Source: Chryseobacterium potabilaquae
GTDB lineage: Bacteria; Bacteroidota; Bacteroidia; Flavobacteriales; Weeksellaceae
Assembly (NCBI RefSeq): GCF_902728265.1
Contig: NZ_CACVBR010000002.1
Location: 124,001 to 188,000 of the forward strand
DNA: 64,000 nucleotides
Direction of reading: 5' to 3'
Of the stretch, positions 17,267-26,304 are shown in pieces; position 1 is the stretch's first letter, and the number at the start of each line of letters is the position of its first letter. The notes beneath the pieces were generated by a model. The model was not told where the DNA came from and searched no databases. It saw nothing but the letters and a program-made list of their open reading frames with translations. The translations under genes were made by a program, and so were the position numbers.

Positions 17267-18730
17267 TTATAATTCTTTTCTTAATCTAGCCACTGGAATA
17301 TTAAGTTGTTCACGATACTTTGCAATTGTTCTCCGGGCTATATTATAACCTTGTTTTTTCAAAATTACAACTAATGCATCATCAGTAAGAGGTTTTCTCT
17401 TATTTTCCTTGTCAATAACCTCTTGAAGATATGTTTTAATTTCTTTAGTCGATACTTCTTCCCCATCATCATTAGTCAAACTATCAGAAAATAAATCCTT
17501 CAAATATACAATCCCGTTTGGAGTATCGGCATATTTACTTTTAACCACCCTGGAAATAGTAGAAATATCAAATCCTGTAATATCCGCAACATCTTTTAAA
17601 ATCATAGGTTTTAAGGACTTCTCGTCTCCAGAAATAAAATAATCTTTTTGAAATTTAACAATAGCATTAATTGTTTGTAAAAGTGTATTTTGACGTTGAT
17701 TTATAGCATCAATATACCATTTTGCAGCATCTAACTTCTGTTTGATAAATAATGCGGCTTGCTTATGCTCAGCAGAATTTTTATCGTGAGAATAAGTAGT
17801 TAAAATATCTTTATATTCTTCTGAAACTCTTAAAGTAGGAGCGTTTTTACTGTTCAGCATAGGAATAACCTGACCTTCTTTAACTTGAATCACAAAGTCC
17901 GGAATAATCTCCTGATTAATGGTAATCGTTTGTGTGTCAAAATTCCCCCCTACTTTAGGAGATAATCTTGATATTTCATCCAACGCATCTTTAAGGTCAT
18001 CCTCTTCAATATCATATTTTTGAATAATTTTATTATAATGCTTATTCGTTAAGGCATCAAACTGATGTCGTAAAATATTTGCTGCCAATGATACTGCTTT
18101 ATCTGAACTTACTTTTTTCTCAATTTGTAATAAAAGGCATTCCTGTAAACCACGAGCTCCTACTCCTGGTGGATCTAGCTTTTGAACATAATTCTCTAAA
18201 ATATCATCAACCCTTTCTTTGGTTGTATAAATCCCTTGAGAAAATGCTAAATCATCTACAAGAGATTTCACTTCTCTTCTAAGATATCCATCAGTATCTA
18301 GATTTCCTATGATATATTCAGCAATTTTCAAGTCTTCTTCAATAATATTTACCAAATGGATTTGCTCCATCAAATAATCATACAAAGATTGTCCTTCGGT
18401 TAAAAGACTTTCATTATCATATTCTTCGTCGTCCGGAGAATAATTACTTGATGCTGTTTTATAGCTTGGTTCATCATCGTAAAGATATTGATCAACATCA
18501 AAATCAGTTTCAATACTTTCTGTACCTTCATCTTCATATGAATCCTCTAACGAAGAATACTCATCTTCTTTAGATTCATCTTTTGCTATCTCTAGAGCAG
18601 GATTTTCCTCTAACTCTCTCTCTAATTCCTCTTCAAATTCTAGCGTATGAAGCTGTATCAACTTCATTAATTGAATTTGTTGAGGGGCCAATTTCTGGCC
18701 TAATTTGAGTTGTAAGTGTTGCTTAAGCAT
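17267..18730 (-). CDS. rpoN: RNA polymerase sigma-54 factor
   Basis: Sigma-54, which directs RNA polymerase to -24/-12 promoters that need an AAA+ activator. Region I is the Gln/Leu-rich start (LKQHLQLKLGQKLAPQQIQLMKLIQL). An acidic region II spans about 50-115. The core-binding domain and helix-turn-helix region follow. The C-terminal RpoN box reads ARRTIAKYRE at 465-474. At 487 residues it is full length. No sigma-54 activator gene lies in the window. Confidence 0.97.
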   Translation of the reverse strand: MLKQHLQLKLGQKLAPQQIQLMKLIQLHTLEFEEELERELEENPALEIAKDESKEDEYSSLEDSYEDEGTESIETDFDVDQYLYDDEPSYKTASSNYSPDDEEYDNESLLTEGQSLYDYLMEQIHLVNIIEEDLKIAEYIIGNLDTDGYLRREVKSLVDDLAFSQGIYTTKERVDDILENYVQKLDPPGVGARGLQECLLLQIEKKVSSDKAVSLAANILRHQFDALTNKHYNKIIQKYDIEEDDLKDALDEISRLSPKVGGNFDTQTITINQEIIPDFVIQVKEGQVIPMLNSKNAPTLRVSEEYKDILTTYSHDKNSAEHKQAALFIKQKLDAAKWYIDAINQRQNTLLQTINAIVKFQKDYFISGDEKSLKPMILKDVADITGFDISTISRVVKSKYADTPNGIVYLKDLFSDSLTNDDGEEVSTKEIKTYLQEVIDKENKRKPLTDDALVVILKKQGYNIARRTIAKYREQLNIPVARLRKEL

Positions 18731-18840
18731 ACTGCTATTTTAGATTTTAACTTAACTTATTCTACGAATTTAATGATTTTTTTAATACGAAACATATTTT
18801 AGCACGATATTTGCAGTGAATAACACATAATAAGCTATTA

Positions 18841-18886
18841 GATAAACAAAAAGCCTTACATTGCAATGTAAGGCTTTTTGTTTATC
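18841..18886 (-). terminator. Perfect 46-base palindromic terminator at the asnS stop codon
   Basis: Bases 18841-18863 are the exact reverse complement of 18864-18886, with no spacer. The right arm ends on the first base (plus-strand order) of the asnS stop triplet, and each arm contains A5/T5. In RNA the central TGCA would form the loop. It ends asnS before rpoN and has T-rich arms in both directions. Confidence 0.9.
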
Positions 18887-20334
18887 TAGAATTCAGCATT
18901 TTTAGGCGTTCTTGGAAATGGAATTACGTCTCTGATATTAGTCATTCCGGTTATAAAAAGTACTAATCTTTCTAACCCTAAACCAAATCCTGCATGAGGT
19001 ACAGATCCAAATTTCCTCGTATCCAGATACCACCAAAGCTCATGTTCATCCACATGCATATCTGCCATTTTTTGTTTTAAAACGTCTAATCGTGCTTCTC
19101 TTTCAGAACCTCCTATTATTTCTCCAATTCCAGGAAAAAGAACATCCATTGCTGCAACCGTTTTATTATCCTCATTCAATTTCATATAAAACGCCTTGAT
19201 TTCTTTGGGATAATCAAATAAAACAACCGGACTTTCAAAATGTTTTTCAACAAGATATCTTTCATGCTCAGATTGAAGATCTGTTCCCCATTTTTCAACA
19301 GGATAAACAAATTTCCCTTTTTTATTTTCTTTAGAATTCAATAAGATTTCTATTGCTTCTGTATAGCTTACTCTCTTAAAACGTTTAGCCACCACATTTT
19401 GAAGCTTTTCGATAAGACCTTCTTTAGCTCTTTCCTTTTCTGGTTTTGTTTTTTGTTCTTCTACAAAACGTTTATCCAAAAATTCAAGATCATCTTTACA
19501 ATTATCCAGAACATAGGTAATAACATACTTCAAAAAGTCCTCTGCCAAATCAATATTATCTTCTAAATTATTAAAAGCAACTTCGGGTTCAATCATCCAA
19601 AACTCTGCTAAATGCCTAGTAGTATTTGAATTTTCTGCACGGAAAGTAGGTCCAAAAGTATAGATCCTACCTAATCCCATTGCAGCAGTTTCTCCTTCTA
19701 ATTGACCAGAAACGGTTAAGTTGGTCTTTTTTCCAAAAAAATCCTGTTCAAAATCAATCTGTCCCTCCTCTGTCCTTGGAATATTATTTAAATCAAAATT
19801 TGTTACACCAAACATCTCTCCTGCGCCTTCCGCATCAGCACCTGTGATAACCGGTGTATTAATATAGAAAAATTGATTTTTATTAAAGAAAGAATGCACT
19901 GCAAAACTAATAGCATGACGTACTCTAAAAACAGCTCCAAACAAATTAGTTCGGAATCTTAAATGAGCTTGCTCACGAAGCTTTTCCAAGCTATGCTTTT
20001 TAGGTTGAAGAATCGTATTTTGAAGCTCTTCTGTGAAATTATCACCTAAAATGGTAATTTTTTTAGCAAGAATTTCAACGGTTTGCCCTGCCCCTTGGCT
20101 TTCCACTACCTCACCCACTATTTTTAGAGAAGATGCAGTGTTAATTTTATTGATAATCTCTTCATCAAAATTTTCGAAATCAACAACAATTTGCAAATTA
20201 TTAATCGTAGAACCATCATTAAGCGCTATAAAACGATTTGAACGGAACGCTCTTACCCAACCGTAAACCGTAATGTCATGATGTAATACTTTCTTGTAAT
20301 CCTGTAGGATTTCCTTAATTGTCTGCTTTTTCAT
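18886..20334 (-). CDS. asnS: Asparagine--tRNA ligase
   Basis: Class II aminoacyl-tRNA synthetase charging tRNA-Asn. The N-terminal OB fold ([24 protein letters not shown]) binds the anticodon. The class II motif 2 region is [22 protein letters not shown], read in pieces, and motif 3 is [15 protein letters not shown] near the C-terminus. At 482 residues it has the bacterial AsnRS length. The stop codon overlaps the terminator palindrome. The leader holds a -7 box (TACCTTTG) 38 bases upstream. Confidence 0.96.
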   Translation of the reverse strand: MKKQTIKEILQDYKKVLHHDITVYGWVRAFRSNRFIALNDGSTINNLQIVVDFENFDEEIINKINTASSLKIVGEVVESQGAGQTVEILAKKITILGDNFTEELQNTILQPKKHSLEKLREQAHLRFRTNLFGAVFRVRHAISFAVHSFFNKNQFFYINTPVITGADAEGAGEMFGVTNFDLNNIPRTEEGQIDFEQDFFGKKTNLTVSGQLEGETAAMGLGRIYTFGPTFRAENSNTTRHLAEFWMIEPEVAFNNLEDNIDLAEDFLKYVITYVLDNCKDDLEFLDKRFVEEQKTKPEKERAKEGLIEKLQNVVAKRFKRVSYTEAIEILLNSKENKKGKFVYPVEKWGTDLQSEHERYLVEKHFESPVVLFDYPKEIKAFYMKLNEDNKTVAAMDVLFPGIGEIIGGSEREARLDVLKQKMADMHVDEHELWWYLDTRKFGSVPHAGFGLGLERLVLFITGMTNIRDVIPFPRTPKNAEF

Positions 20335-20371
20335 TTGTTGATTAAAATTTTTATATAAAAATTAACGTCTG

Positions 20372-20379
20372 CAAAGGTA
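20372..20379 (-). promoter_or_regulatory. -7 box (TACCTTTG) of asnS
   Basis: A perfect TAnnTTTG on the minus strand 37 bases before the asnS ATG. TTG triplets occur upstream but at about 13 bases, short of the usual spacing. Confidence 0.6.
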
Positions 20380-20700
20380 CAAAAAAACAACACAACTTGA
20401 TGATTACACTTCCTAATTAAAAAGGGATTTATTAATTATGTAAAGGAAAAAACCTATTTTAAATATTAATTAAAGAAAATAGACTTTTTACGCTGTTTCC
20501 CTTTTCGAATTTTCCAGGCATGATAAGAACTAGGATAACAATTTAATTAAAAATTCAAAATCTTTAGAAACATCCGGAAATCGCGATAGGAAAATCTTCT
20601 TCAATAAGATGTATGAGCAGATTGAAAGTGTAAAAAATAAATTAATCTTTTAAAAAAGGATTATGGAGAGCTAAATAGAGAAATTAAATTGTCTTATTTA
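20380..20700. other. Gene-free region between asnS and rimM
   Basis: No complete gene is seen. One short plus-strand open stretch (20534-20653, 39 codons with no usable upstream start) reads like the end of a protein: LETSGNRDRKIFFNKMYEQ followed by a Lys-rich helix and a stop. It may be the decayed tail of a lost gene or chance. No hairpin terminator for rimM is evident. Confidence 0.4.
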
Positions 20701-20706
20701 CAACTT

Positions 20707-21249
20707 TTACTCGTCTTTTTTAGAAGGAATTAAAAAGACATCAATAAGACCTTCAGGAAGTTCCATTTTAATGAATCTTTCGTCTCTGTTTACTTCAAGA
20801 ATCCAGTCTTTAATCATAGGAACTACCACTTCTTTTCCATCAAGATTTGTAATGAAATATACCTGTGCAGTCTGATCATTTACAGATCTTATCACGCCAC
20901 AGTCATTTCCATTTTCATCAAAAATACTATATCCAATAATTTCATGATAGTAGAATTGCTTTCCTGAAAGTTTTGGTAATGAAGATAATGGTAAATATAC
21001 GCTTTTACCTAAAGATTGATCTACCAAAGCTTCTGTAGAGTTTTTAAAAGCAATATTAAGAGCATCAGATTTGCTCCAAGATGATTTTATAATAAAAAAA
21101 GGAACCAATAATCCGTTGATTTCAACGAATATTGATTCCAGTTTATTATAAAGCTCGGGTTGGTCGGTATCCAATTTAAGGATAACATTTCCCGCAAGTC
21201 CATGTCTGCGTGTGATTTTTCCTAATAAGTAACAATCCTCTTTACGCAT
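20707..21249 (-). CDS. rimM: Ribosome maturation factor RimM
   Basis: A 180-residue 16S rRNA processing factor that binds S19 in the assembling 30S head. The N-terminal RimM domain begins CYLLGKITRRHGLAGNVILK. The C-terminal PRC barrel carries FYYHEIIGYSIFDENG and a VVVPMIKDWILEV strand. It lies 12 bases after rpsP, the conserved rpsP-rimM order. The usual trmD and rplS partners are absent here, as is common in Bacteroidetes. Confidence 0.95.
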   Translation of the reverse strand: MRKEDCYLLGKITRRHGLAGNVILKLDTDQPELYNKLESIFVEINGLLVPFFIIKSSWSKSDALNIAFKNSTEALVDQSLGKSVYLPLSSLPKLSGKQFYYHEIIGYSIFDENGNDCGVIRSVNDQTAQVYFITNLDGKEVVVPMIKDWILEVNRDERFIKMELPEGLIDVFLIPSKKDE

Positions 21250-21261
21250 ACACGTCTTTTC

Positions 21262-21828
21262 TTACGCTTCAGTGTTTTCTTCAGTTTCAGCAGCAGGCGC
21301 TTCTCCTTCGGTTGTTGCTTCAGTAGCTTCCTCAGCAGGTACATTTGCAGCTTCCTCAGCAGCTTTTGCATCAGCTTGAGCTTGAGCAGCAGCATTAATT
21401 CTTGCTTCGTTTACTTTAGCTTCTGCCTCTAAAGCTGCTTTTTTAGCATCATCTTTAGATTTAGCTAAACCTTCAACTTTACCTTGTACTTTTGCTTCTT
21501 TAGTCTCTAACCAAGAGTTGAATCTTTTTTCTGCTTCCGCTTGATCAAAAGCTCCTTTAGCTACACCACCTTGTAAGTGCTTTTTGTAAAGTGCACCTTT
21601 GTAAGAGAGGATTGCTCTCGCAGTATCAGTTGGCTGAGCACCATTATTTAACCATTTAACAGCTGAATCTACATTTAGGTCGATTGTTGCTGGGTTAGTA
21701 ATTGGGTTGTAAGTTCCTAATTTTTCGATGAATTTACCATCTCTTCTAGCTCTAGAATCTGCAACCACGATGTGGAAAAAAGGTTTTCCTTTTTTACCGT
21801 GTCTTTGTAATCTGATTTTTACTGACAT
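21262..21828 (-). CDS. rpsP: 30S ribosomal protein S16 with long Ala/Glu-rich tail
   Basis: Residues 1-80 are a clear S16 (VKIRLQRHGKKGKPFFHIVV, then GKFIEKLGTYNPI and GAQPTDTARAILSYKG). S16 is usually 80-90 residues; here about 100 more form a Lys/Glu helix (KEAKVQGKVEGLAKSKDDAK) followed by an Ala/Glu low-complexity tail. Long S16 tails occur in this phylum; their role is not known. Transcribed with rimM from a strong promoter at 21877-21906. The leader contains a short GGGA/TCCC hairpin. Confidence 0.96.
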   Translation of the reverse strand: MSVKIRLQRHGKKGKPFFHIVVADSRARRDGKFIEKLGTYNPITNPATIDLNVDSAVKWLNNGAQPTDTARAILSYKGALYKKHLQGGVAKGAFDQAEAEKRFNSWLETKEAKVQGKVEGLAKSKDDAKKAALEAEAKVNEARINAAAQAQADAKAAEEAANVPAEEATEATTEGEAPAAETEENTEA

Positions 21829-21876
21829 AATGTTTGAATTTTACGGGAACTCGTCCCAGTTAAATATTTAAGAGTG

Positions 21877-21906
21877 CAAAGATAAACAAAATTTCTAATG
21901 TAGCAA
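21877..21906 (-). promoter_or_regulatory. rpsP-rimM promoter (TTG-N19-TATCTTTG)
   Basis: TTG (21904-21906) and TATCTTTG (21877-21884) on the minus strand are 19 bases apart, a full consensus match. The leader to the rpsP ATG would be about 40 bases. Confidence 0.85.
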
Positions 21907-21980
21907 TCCAAAAACTTAAGAATTTAATGATATCGCAGATCTCTTATCTGTTAATTGAGAATTATCTCCTTTTTTACATG

Positions 21981-22493
21981 TTAATCCAATTTTCCCAAGT
22001 AAAATAGCCCCAAACACTTTTGATTTTCTTCAATGATCAAAGAACTTTTCAGGTAATCTACAAGCTTGGGAGAACTCCAATAACAACCAATATTGTTTGC
22101 AGTACAAGTGAGATACATGTTTTGAACTGCCATAGAAACAGCTGCAATTTCTTCCCATTCCGGAGTCATTCCACTAAAGTTGACAACAATAGAAATCACT
22201 ACATTGGCTTTATTAATTTTAAAACCAATATCTTGATATTTTTTCTCCAAAAAAAGTGGTTCAGGTTGTGTGGCTTTGTAAATAGTCTGCATTTCTGAAG
22301 CGAGTTTTGTTTTATTCTCCCCTTTAAATACAGTAAAACGCCAAGGTTTTGTACGTTTGTGATTAGGAGCTAATATAGCAGAATGCAGAATTTCATCAAT
22401 AACTTCCTGCGGAATCTCTGCATCAGTATAGTCTTTTGGAAAAATGCTTCTTCTTTGTTCTATGATAGTCTTTAAAACTTCCCGTTTATTCAT
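21981..22493 (-). CDS. Nitroreductase-family flavoprotein
   Basis: A 170-residue FMN-dependent nitroreductase-fold protein: the RRSIFPKDYTDAEIP start with the flavin-binding RRS, then HSAILAPNHKRTKPWRF, AAVSMAVQNMYLTCTANNIG, and the C-terminal LGLFYLG strand. It is of the compact, YdjA-like type. These enzymes reduce nitro compounds or quinones with NAD(P)H; the real substrate is unknown. The start is backed by a -7 box (TAATTTTG) ending five bases before the ATG, so the mRNA may be nearly leaderless. Confidence 0.88.
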   Translation of the reverse strand: MNKREVLKTIIEQRRSIFPKDYTDAEIPQEVIDEILHSAILAPNHKRTKPWRFTVFKGENKTKLASEMQTIYKATQPEPLFLEKKYQDIGFKINKANVVISIVVNFSGMTPEWEEIAAVSMAVQNMYLTCTANNIGCYWSSPKLVDYLKSSLIIEENQKCLGLFYLGKLD

Positions 22494-22498
22494 AGATA

Positions 22499-22506
22499 CA
22501 AAATTA
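22499..22506 (-). promoter_or_regulatory. -7 box (TAATTTTG) five bases before a start codon
   Basis: On the minus strand TAATTTTG is followed by TATCT and ATG, leaving almost no room for a leader. Confidence 0.6.
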
Positions 22507-22607
22507 CGATACGTAATTTAATATCTTACATTTTAAAATAAATTTTTAGAAAAATGTCTATTTTCAAGAATCGCAAATTCAGCTCCCTAACCCCTTGTAT
22601 TGAGCAT

Positions 22608-23057
22608 TTAAATAACCTCAATAATTTTTTGATGGATATTATTTAACGTAAACGCATCCCCAGATCTCATCCCCATCATTTTTTTTGCCATTGGACTTTC
22701 AGGAGAGATGGCATAAAATCGATCTCCTTCAAAAAAGAATTCCCCCAATGAAACTGAAATGTAAAATCGTGCTTTATTGGTAAGCACTAAGGATCCTAAT
22801 TGCACTTTTTCCGTGGGATTATTTAGTACTTTAGCCATATTTCTTTGAAGATCACTCAAAGCACCAAGTTGTTTTTGCATTTGATAGATTTCCTCCTGCA
22901 TTTCTTCACGCATACTATCATATTTAGGTGTTTTTTTTATATCTCGACTGGCTTCTAAAGTAAATTCAATAAAATTTTTCAACTTTTCGATCTTTCCTGA
23001 GATCAATGCTTTTACATAGTTTCTAATATCGTTTTTCTCAAATATTATCTTCTCCAT
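22608..23057 (-). CDS. GreA/GreB-like RNA polymerase secondary-channel protein
   Basis: A 149-residue protein with the Gre layout: an N-terminal pair of long helices (about 7-80) forming a coiled coil, then a C-terminal FKBP-like domain. The stretch ISPESPMAKKMMGMRSGDAF (117-136) is the Gre signature. At the coiled-coil tip, where GreA has D41 and E44, this protein has D39 but K42, so transcript-cleavage activity may be lost. The ATG at 23057 is preferred over 23075, which overlaps a -7-like TATCTTTA. It could be a Gfh1-type competitor of Gre or a regulator; function is inferred. Confidence 0.75.
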   Translation of the reverse strand: MEKIIFEKNDIRNYVKALISGKIEKLKNFIEFTLEASRDIKKTPKYDSMREEMQEEIYQMQKQLGALSDLQRNMAKVLNNPTEKVQLGSLVLTNKARFYISVSLGEFFFEGDRFYAISPESPMAKKMMGMRSGDAFTLNNIHQKIIEVI

Positions 23058-23251
23058 AAATCGAATCTTTAACATAAAGATAATATTTTATTTTGAGTTT
23101 GTCCTAAAAGATCAAAATTTCTATTGATAATACTCCTTTTCACATGATAATTATCTATATAAAAATTCAACCATAGCCATTTATATCTTGCTATGGTTGA
23201 ATTAACTTATTTTATTCTATAATTCTAACTCTATTTTTACGTACGAAATTA

Positions 23252-23779
23252 TTATTCTATCATTTTCTTCAAATTATCCAAACCTTGCCCAAACATTTTA
23301 TCCATTTGTCCATTCATCATAGGTTTCATCATTTTCATCATTGGCGTTAATTCATTATCCATTGTCCAAGTTACTTTAGTCCCATTACTTTCAGGCGCTA
23401 GAATAAAGCTTGCTTTAGCTTCACCTTCCCATGGGCTTATAAAATGAAGTTTACTAGTGATTCTTTCATTTGGAATAACTCCTATTACGGTTTGTTCACC
23501 CTCACCTACTTGATCATTTCCTTTCCAATGATAAGAATCTCCTATTTGTCCACTTGTTCCGGAATAGGTAATTTGAATATTTTTATCTGCCTTTGCAAAA
23601 GGATTCCAAGCATTAAATGCTTTAGTAGACCCTACATATTGCCATACTTTTTCTTTCGGAGCATTAATTACCACTGATTTCTCAAAATGATAATCTTTAC
23701 TAAATGCCAGCATCGCAATTACTGCATACACAATAATGAGAAGAATAATTATCCCAAGAATCTTAAAGATTGTTTTCAT
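23252..23779 (-). CDS. SRPBCC-family (polyketide cyclase-like) membrane-anchored protein
   Basis: A 175-residue protein with one N-terminal membrane segment (about 4-26) and a START/SRPBCC domain: FEKSVVINAPKEKVWQYVG, then WNPFAKADKNIQITYSG, and the ESNGTKVTWTMDNEL strand. The fold binds hydrophobic ligands; none is known for this group. A Met-rich C-terminal helix (MMKMMKPMMNGQMDKMF) could also bind metal or lipid. No clear partner gene is adjacent. Confidence 0.85.
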   Translation of the reverse strand: MKTIFKILGIIILLIIVYAVIAMLAFSKDYHFEKSVVINAPKEKVWQYVGSTKAFNAWNPFAKADKNIQITYSGTSGQIGDSYHWKGNDQVGEGEQTVIGVIPNERITSKLHFISPWEGEAKASFILAPESNGTKVTWTMDNELTPMMKMMKPMMNGQMDKMFGQGLDNLKKMIE

Positions 23780-23984
23780 AATATTAGTATTTAGGTTTTA
23801 ATTTTTTAATAGTCATGTTACCATATCAAAATTAGTCCTTCTCCCAAAATTACAGCTTTACATATGACAAGATTATTAAAGATAGACATTTTTGGCAGAA
23901 CTTCCTATTCGGGCATTATTTTTGAGATTACAACCGACAGATCCCTATGATTAATTACATTTACAATAATTAAAAGAACAAAAA

Positions 23985-26006
23985 ATGAATATTTTAACAG
24001 AGAATTTTAATACCCCATATCATTCAGCACCATTCAATATCATTAAAAATGAAGATTTTCTTCCCGCTTTTAAAGAGTTAATCAAAAAATCCGAAGAAGA
24101 AATTGAGTCTATTGTCAATAACTCTGAAGCACCCACTTTTGAAAATGTAATTGAAATTTTAGCCTATTCCGGTGAACAACTTGATATGGTATCTCATATT
24201 TTTTTCAATTTAAACTCTGCAGAAACCAATGACGAATTACAACAAATTGCACAAGAAGTTTCTCCTATTTTAACTGAATATTCATCAAAAATTTCTCAAA
24301 ATGAAGCTTTATTTAATAAAATTAAAAAAGTATATGATGAAAAAGAGAAATACAATTACAATGAAGAGCAGCAAATGCTACTGAATGAAACCTACAAAGG
24401 CTTTGTAAGAAGTGGCGCTCTATTAAACGAAAAAGACAAAGAGACATTAAAGAAAATCAGTATGGATTTATCTGTAAAGTCTCTTCAATTCGGACAAAAT
24501 GTACTAGCTTCTACCAACGCATATTTCAAACATATTACCCATAAAGATGATTTGGCAGGAATTCCAAATGCTATTCTTGAGCAATATGCGGAAGAAGCCA
24601 AAGAAAGAAATCTTGAAGGATGGGTAGTAACATTACAATACCCTAGTTATATTCCTTTTATGACCTATGCTGAAAACCGTGAACTGAGAAAAGAAATGGC
24701 TTTAGCAAATGGAAAAAAATCTTTTAGCGGTGATGAGTTTGACAATCAAAATCTGATCAAAGAACTTCTCCAACTAAAGCAGCAAAAAGCAGCATTATTA
24801 GGCTATAAAGATTATGCTCATTACGTCTTAGAAGAAAGAATGGCAAAATCTCCGACAAAAGTTTTAGACTTTTTAAATGAACTTTTAATAAAAGCAAAGC
24901 CCTATGCTAATAAAGAAATTGATGAATTAAAAGCTTTAGCTAAAATTGATGGAATTGAAACAATGCAAATCTATGATCATGCATTCTATGCTGAAAAGCT
25001 ACGTAAAGCGAAATTTGATTTGAATGATGAAGAATTGAAACCATACTTTCCTCTACATCAAGTTCAAGAGGCTGTTTTCGGATTAGCGAATGAACTTTTT
25101 GGATTGACATTTGAAGAAAGAAACGATATTTCAAAATACCATGAAGATGTAAAAGTGTATGAAGTAAAAGAAAATGGTGAATATAAATCTCTTCTGTACG
25201 TTGACTATTTTCCAAGAAAAGGCAAAAGAGCCGGAGCTTGGATGACAAGCTACAAAAATCAATATAAAAGAGAGGGGATCAATTCTCGTCCTCATATTTC
25301 TATTGTTTGTAATTTCAGTAAGCCGACAAAGGATACTACTCCTAGTCTATTAACCTTTCAAGAAGTAACGACATTATTTCACGAATTTGGTCATGCAATT
25401 CATGGGATGCTCGCCAACACCCAATATCCAAGTCTTTCAGGGACTTCTGTGAAATGGGATTTTGTAGAACTTCCTTCTCAATTTTTAGAAAACTTTTGTT
25501 ACGAACCTGAATTTTTAAGAACTTTTGCTAAACATTATATAACAAGTGAAATTCTTCCAGATGATAAAATTGAAAAAATAGAGCAGTCTAAAAACTTTAT
25601 GGAAGGTTATCAGACATTAAGACAGTTAGGTTTTGGAATTTTAGATATGAACTACCATACAAAAGGAGAAGACCTAGAAAAATTAAGTATAAAAGAGTTT
25701 GAAGATAAGTATACCTCTGTAACACAACTTTATCCTGTAAATCAAGAGACGGCAATGAGCCCGAGTTTCTCCCATATTTTCCAGGGCGGTTATTCTGCAG
25801 GATATTATTCTTATAAATGGGCGGAAGTTCTCGACGCAGATGCTTTCCAATATTTTAAAGAAAATGGAATTTTCAATTCTGAAATTGCAGCCAAGTACAA
25901 AATCCTTCTTTCCTCAGGTGGAACAAAAGATCCCATGGAATTATATAAAAACTTTCGAGGCAGCGAACCTAAAGTAGAAAGCCTATTAAAAAGGGCTTTT
26001 GGATAA
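23985..26006 (+). CDS. M3-family zinc metallopeptidase (oligopeptidase)
   Basis: A 673-residue peptidase of the thimet oligopeptidase/dipeptidyl carboxypeptidase family. The zinc motif HEFGH is at 466-470 with the usual downstream Glu about 25 residues on (VKWDFVELPSQFLENF). There is no signal peptide, so it acts in the cytoplasm on short peptides. SPSFSHIFQGGYSAGYYSYKWAE is the conserved substrate-binding stretch that closes the site. Whether it is a Dcp-like or OpdA-like enzyme is not settled. Monocistronic with a terminator directly after. Confidence 0.95.
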   Translation: MNILTENFNTPYHSAPFNIIKNEDFLPAFKELIKKSEEEIESIVNNSEAPTFENVIEILAYSGEQLDMVSHIFFNLNSAETNDELQQIAQEVSPILTEYSSKISQNEALFNKIKKVYDEKEKYNYNEEQQMLLNETYKGFVRSGALLNEKDKETLKKISMDLSVKSLQFGQNVLASTNAYFKHITHKDDLAGIPNAILEQYAEEAKERNLEGWVVTLQYPSYIPFMTYAENRELRKEMALANGKKSFSGDEFDNQNLIKELLQLKQQKAALLGYKDYAHYVLEERMAKSPTKVLDFLNELLIKAKPYANKEIDELKALAKIDGIETMQIYDHAFYAEKLRKAKFDLNDEELKPYFPLHQVQEAVFGLANELFGLTFEERNDISKYHEDVKVYEVKENGEYKSLLYVDYFPRKGKRAGAWMTSYKNQYKREGINSRPHISIVCNFSKPTKDTTPSLLTFQEVTTLFHEFGHAIHGMLANTQYPSLSGTSVKWDFVELPSQFLENFCYEPEFLRTFAKHYITSEILPDDKIEKIEQSKNFMEGYQTLRQLGFGILDMNYHTKGEDLEKLSIKEFEDKYTSVTQLYPVNQETAMSPSFSHIFQGGYSAGYYSYKWAEVLDADAFQYFKENGIFNSEIAAKYKILLSSGGTKDPMELYKNFRGSEPKVESLLKRAFG

Positions 26007-26016
26007 AATCATAAAG

Positions 26017-26046
26017 AGCTTTTGATAATTTGTCAAAAGCTTTTTT
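26017..26046 (+). terminator. Terminator after the M3 peptidase gene
   Basis: A 9-bp stem AGCTTTTGA / TCAAAAGCT with a seven-base loop and T6, 11 bases past the stop. Confidence 0.88.
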
Positions 26047-26304
26047 ATTTTTCATCTATAAATCAATTAAAAAATACTCTTTATTGCTGTTTTATTTACA
26101 ATCATTGAAATTAAAATCTTATTAAAATTTTTACTTTTCTTTCTTATACATAGCTAATTATCGTGTTTTTTTTCTAAATTGAACAATCTAAAAAGTTATT
26201 GGCCGGGTAGGTTTTAAAACTGAACTTTATTTCTTCTTTTTAATCTCCCCTTGTCAAAACTTTTTTATACAATCTTAATTAAAAAAAACACACAACTATC
26301 AGAA

